64,000 nucleotides of DNA from G963665925 sp050596425 (GTDB taxonomy: Bacteria > Bacillota > Clostridia > Peptostreptococcales > Acidaminobacteraceae), in the NCBI RefSeq assembly GCF_050596425.1, contig NZ_CP192292.1, positions 4,216,001 through 4,280,000 of the forward strand, given 5' to 3'. The notes beneath the pieces are model-generated. The model was given only the letters and a program-made list of their open reading frames with translations, had not been told where the DNA came from and made no database searches. Positions 60,893 to 64,000 of this stretch are shown here, one piece after another. Numbering within the stretch: position 1 is the first letter of the stretch; each line of letters begins with the position of its first letter. A program made the translations under genes and the position numbers.

Positions 60893-62572
60893 TTAAATAT
60901 TTTCAACGAGTTTAGCAACCTCTGATTTAAGAGATTCAATTTTAGCTTTTACAGCTTCCTTTGAATCCGATTTGGCAGAGAAATAGAACTTAATTTTAGG
61001 CTCTGTTCCCGATGGTCTAATAGCAAACCAAGATCCATCTTCCAAGAAGTACTTGAGCACGTTGGACTTAGGAAGACCTGTGCCTTCCGCTTGGCAATCT
61101 AAAACACGCTTGACACTTGTTCCATCAAAGCTTGAAGGGGCATCATTTCGCATGTGATTCATAATTTTTGCGATCTGCTCCATTCCCTCCTTGCCTTTCA
61201 TTGTCACGGCAACAAGGTCTTCAAGGTAATAGCCCACCTCTTCAAAAATTTCGTTCAGACGCTCATACAGGCTCTTCCCTTGTGACTTATAATAGGCTGC
61301 CATTTCAGCCACCATCATTGTGGATACAACGGCATCTTTGTCTCGCACATCTGTACCGATCAGATAGCCATAACTCTCTTCATAACCCATGATAAATGTA
61401 TGACTGCCCGTCTTCTCAAACTCTCGAATTTTTTCACCGATGAATTTAAAGCCTGTTAAAGTGCTCATAGACCCGACTCCATACTTATTTGCAATCACTT
61501 CGCCAATTGTTGATGTGACAATTGTATTTATGATTACAGGATTCTTTGGCATCTCCTTCATGGATGACAAGACATAGTCTACAAGAAGGGCACCCGTCTG
61601 GTTGCCATTTAAGAGTTCGTATTTTCCTTCATGCTTTACCATAACACCGACACGATCACAATCAGGATCCGTTGCAACAATAATGTCCGCATCCGATCTT
61701 TTAGCGTATTCAACACCCATATCAAAGGCATCTGGCTCTTCTGGATTTGGCAGTCGTAGTGTTGAAAACTCACTATCAGGCACCATCTGTTCCTTAACTG
61801 GAATGAAACCTGTGTATCCCGTTTCCCTAAGAACACGTTCAACCGCTCTTGCACCTGTTCCATGTAGAGGACTGTATACAATTTTTAAGTCAGATTTAAT
61901 GCTTTGGTCAAGGTCGCGCTTTATATGTGTCTTGATCATCTCAACATATGCCGTGTCTTGGTCATCTCCTAGAACGACAAGCAAATCTTTTTCTCTTGCC
62001 TCTTGCTCTGACATGTGTTTGATTGTGGAATAGTCTTGAATAGAGCTCACTTCATCCACAACTTTATCCGCTTTTTCAGGCACAAGTTGACAACCATCTT
62101 CCCCGTATATTTTATAGCCGTTATACTCTGGCGGATTGTGACTTGCAGTGACCACGACACCACCTGATGCCCCTAAATGTCTAACAGCATAAGATAGTTC
62201 AGGCGTTGTTCGAAGGCTGTCAAAAATATAAGCCTTGATACCATTGGCCGCCATAACCAGTGCCGTCTCAAGGGAAAATTCCGGTGACATCCTACGGGAA
62301 TCGTGGGCTATAACGACAGATAGGTCTCCAGTGTTCTCACCCATCAGGTAATTTGCAAATCCTTGTGAAGCTTTTCTAATAACATATTTGTTCATTCTAT
62401 TTCGGCCTGCGCCAATAACACCACGCATACCGCCTGTTCCAAATTCAAGATCCTTGAAGAATCTATCCTCGATTTCTTTTTCATCTTGACTGATCGACTT
62501 GAGTTCTTTTTTAAATGCATCATCGAAATACGAATTGTTCAGCCATGCTTCATAATATTCTCTGTAACTCAT
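60893..62572 (-). CDS. pgcA: Phosphoglucomutase/phosphomannomutase (PgcA type)
   Basis: 559-residue phosphohexomutase making glucose 1-phosphate for cell-surface sugars. Active-site Ser loop GGVVVTASHNPPEYNGYKIY, metal-binding loop VATDPDCDRVG, sugar loop MGYEESYGYLIGTD and phosphate-binding RPSGTEPKIKFYFS. Its length fits the Bacillus PgcA group. ATG at 62572 after AAAAGGGGTTTGAAA. Feeds the UDP-glucose and GalE pathway. Monocistronic, with a long leader. Confidence 0.95.
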   Translation of the reverse strand: MSYREYYEAWLNNSYFDDAFKKELKSISQDEKEIEDRFFKDLEFGTGGMRGVIGAGRNRMNKYVIRKASQGFANYLMGENTGDLSVVIAHDSRRMSPEFSLETALVMAANGIKAYIFDSLRTTPELSYAVRHLGASGGVVVTASHNPPEYNGYKIYGEDGCQLVPEKADKVVDEVSSIQDYSTIKHMSEQEAREKDLLVVLGDDQDTAYVEMIKTHIKRDLDQSIKSDLKIVYSPLHGTGARAVERVLRETGYTGFIPVKEQMVPDSEFSTLRLPNPEEPDAFDMGVEYAKRSDADIIVATDPDCDRVGVMVKHEGKYELLNGNQTGALLVDYVLSSMKEMPKNPVIINTIVTSTIGEVIANKYGVGSMSTLTGFKFIGEKIREFEKTGSHTFIMGYEESYGYLIGTDVRDKDAVVSTMMVAEMAAYYKSQGKSLYERLNEIFEEVGYYLEDLVAVTMKGKEGMEQIAKIMNHMRNDAPSSFDGTSVKRVLDCQAEGTGLPKSNVLKYFLEDGSWFAIRPSGTEPKIKFYFSAKSDSKEAVKAKIESLKSEVAKLVENI

Positions 62573-63024
62573 TTTCAAACCCCTTTTCACTTTAGGCAAC
62601 TGCAAGATGACAGTTCAAGACCACACCCAGACCATGAATAGTCACAAATAAACTATTACACATGTGTGATATGTCTTGTCGACCGAAGACTTGCAATCCG
62701 CTTGCTGATCTTTGTGCTTTACCGATAATTTTTACCCTTAAAAGTCCAGTCCATGCACTTGATGGACTTTTTTGAGGATAAATCATGAGCCCGGAATTTA
62801 TGTTTCCCCATATTGTCCTTGATTATATTTTAATTTCAGATCCAGTAACAGGATGATCTCAAGTATGATCCATGCAATTGGATGTCTGAAATGAATATGA
62901 CCTCTTAATAAAAATAATCTAAAAACAAGAGATGTTCTCGAGTATTGTCTTGTGTAAGTGCTTGTATCGCCCACTTGTTAGTATACCACAAGTTGGAATT
63001 CCTGATGGTCAAAAACACAAAAAT
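62573..63024 (-). other. Long pgcA leader/intergenic region
   Basis: 450 bases without gene. On the minus strand a TATAAT lies at about 62828-62833, giving a possible leader of about 245 bases. A hairpin AAAGTCCA / TGGACTTT with flanking T runs on both strands (62741-62772) may be a terminator inside the leader. ACACATGTGT palindrome near 62659-62668. No known riboswitch consensus recognised. Confidence 0.4.
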
Positions 63025-63048
63025 GAGGATGTTTATAGCAACATCCCC
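63025..63048 (-). terminator. Terminator of fabZ
   Basis: Minus-strand stem GGGGATGTT / AACATCCTC (imperfect at its base) followed by ATTTTTGTGTTTTTG, about 85 bases past the fabZ stop. Confidence 0.75.
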
Positions 63049-63130
63049 AAATTTCGACACTTAATTTTTAACATCCAAACACAATCAAACCATGTTCAAC
63101 CCTGTCTGAAAAATATCAGTCCGCTTGACT

Positions 63131-63565
63131 TTACTCTGGTTGATCAACAATTCCAAACATTATGGTGCCTTTGCAAGCCACCTTATCATCCACATAGGCA
63201 ACAGCTGATCCTTTTCCAATACCTCTGCGCATAGACTCAATTTTCACTTCCATACGAAGGGTGTCACCAGGTGTCACCTGTTTTTTAAATCTTACATTAT
63301 CAATTCCTGCAAAGACGGCCAATTTACCCTTGTTCTCCTCAAGGCTCATGAGCGCAACTGCACCAACCTGTGCCAAAGCTTCAACTATTAGTACACCAGG
63401 CATGAGTGGATTGCCCGGGAAATGCCCCTGGAAATAAGGTTCATTCATTGTGACATTCTTTATACCCACTGCACTTTCTCCAGGTACGAATTCTAATATA
63501 CGATCCACTAAAAGAAATGGATATCTGTGCGGGATTATCTTTTGAATTTCTATCGTGTTTAACAT
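63131..63565 (-). CDS. fabZ: 3-hydroxyacyl-ACP dehydratase FabZ
   Basis: Hot-dog-fold dehydratase of 144 residues in fatty-acid elongation. Motifs: IIPHRYPFLLVDRILEF and the active-site stretch YFQGHFPGNPLMPGVLIVEA, followed by LAQ, carrying the catalytic His and Glu. ATG at 63565 after TGGAGGCGTATT. The open frame starts 17 codons earlier without a ribosome site. No other fatty-acid genes are in view. Confidence 0.95.
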   Translation of the reverse strand: MLNTIEIQKIIPHRYPFLLVDRILEFVPGESAVGIKNVTMNEPYFQGHFPGNPLMPGVLIVEALAQVGAVALMSLEENKGKLAVFAGIDNVRFKKQVTPGDTLRMEVKIESMRRGIGKGSAVAYVDDKVACKGTIMFGIVDQPE

Positions 63566-63676
63566 AATACGCCTCCATTGATACCAGTTTTTATTACCTG
63601 GTGCTATTTGTTTCATTATACACGATAAGCATTCATTTCTCCAGAAGAATTCACATCTTCATTTTCATAAGACAAC

Positions 63677-64000
63677 CTACTTATAGTCCATCTCAGGTAG
63701 TTTTGGTCTTGTGACCCAGTTATAAGGTCCAGATTCCAGGGCATATTTGAGCCGTGGAAGAACAATGTTCCCCCAAGCATTTTCAAAATAAGCTCTAGAT
63801 TTTTGCCATTCTTTTGAATAGCCATACCCAACATTTCGAAATATGATCAAGGTCCCCTCTTTGGTCGGTTCCAAGTGAATAAGCACAGTTGTCATTTGAT
63901 CTCTCAAAGACTGGATAACAGGTGGAGAATTCCATGTGAAAGATAGAAACCTGTTCTCTTCCATAGCTAGAATATGCATGCCTTCAGACCCTCTTTGTCC
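63677..64000 (-). CDS. SRPBCC/AHSA1-type protein, N terminus outside window
   Basis: C-terminal 107 residues or so of a START-like protein of the activator-of-Hsp90-ATPase-homologue-1 type. Seen: MEENRFLSFTWNSPPVIQSL, HLEPTKEGTLIIFRNVGYG, then EWQKSRAYFENAWGNIVLPR, all typical of the second half of the fold. The frame is open to the window end, so the start lies beyond 64000. Role unknown; such proteins bind hydrophobic ligands. Confidence 0.82.
   Translation of the reverse strand, partial: GQRGSEGMHILAMEENRFLSFTWNSPPVIQSLRDQMTTVLIHLEPTKEGTLIIFRNVGYGYSKEWQKSRAYFENAWGNIVLPRLKYALESGPYNWVTRPKLPEMDYK

Noticed and set aside
62640..62770. Cyclic di-GMP riboswitch in the pgcA leader
   Set aside because: GCACA- and GCAAG-like bits occur but the conserved core of class I or II is absent.
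62932..63234. 100-codon plus-strand ORF antisense to fabZ
   Set aside because: Covers the fabZ terminator and runs antisense to a conserved gene; no ribosome site.

Overview
The window comes from an AT-rich, motile, Gram-positive bacterium of the Clostridia type. The evidence is a long-form HPF, a SAM-I riboswitch with its own terminator before metK, a RecD2 of the YrrC type, a flgM-flgN-flgK-flgL-DUF6470-fliW-csrA late flagellar block, LytTR and GHKL two-component genes, strong GGAGG ribosome sites and many intrinsic terminators. Nearly all genes lie on the minus strand. I see no rRNA, tRNA, CRISPR array, insertion sequence or prophage.

Layout. 1-2160: a LytTR/GHKL signalling cassette with an odd stand-alone membrane phosphoacceptor-like protein between kinase and regulator. 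2.5-11.7 kb: housekeeping genes galE, tex, a PAS-GGDEF cyclase, prfB (with its programmed frameshift) and secA, whose leader folds into mutually exclusive hairpins. 11.8-15.3 kb: an apparent five-gene operon of unknown function: a 209-residue orphan protein, a 26-residue hydrophobic peptide, a membrane HD-GYP protein and two DUF5317 membrane proteins, the first broken at a T8 tract. 15.6-16.5 kb: hpf.

16.7-46.7 kb is a late flagellar and flagellar-glycosylation island. Read in the direction of transcription it holds yvyF, flgM, flgN, flgK, a giant flgL with seven internal repeats, DUF6470, fliW, csrA, a second fliW, two almost identical 732-residue flagellins, an unknown gene, a Maf-like glycosyltransferase, a radical SAM protein, ptmE-legB-legC-like genes, an SpsF-like transferase, a divergent NeuB paralogue, neuA/legF, a zinc-ribbon protein, flaG, fliD, a fliT-like gene, fliS, then neuD, neuB and neuC. 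Together these give a near-complete CMP-legionaminic-acid-type route, presumably to decorate flagellin. Sigma-28-type promoters (TAAA, 15-16 bases, [GT]CCGATA) precede flgM, both flagellins and flaG. The sugar genes neuD-neuB-neuC therefore appear to be co-transcribed with filament cap genes.

46.9-64 kb: comFC, a GAF-GGDEF cyclase, recD2, metK with its SAM riboswitch, a strong candidate small RNA carrying three CCCCC motifs (about 53591-53754), an orphan LytTR regulator whose ribosome site matches one of those motifs, a small-multidrug-export-type membrane protein, a secreted phosphodiester glycosidase, an auxin-efflux-type carrier, an unknown protein, a phosphoglucomutase, fabZ and a partial SRPBCC protein running off the window.

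The points most worth checking are the candidate small RNA, the peptide/HD-GYP/DUF5317 operon, the secA leader, the giant repeat-bearing FlgL, and the flagellin pair with signs of gene conversion.
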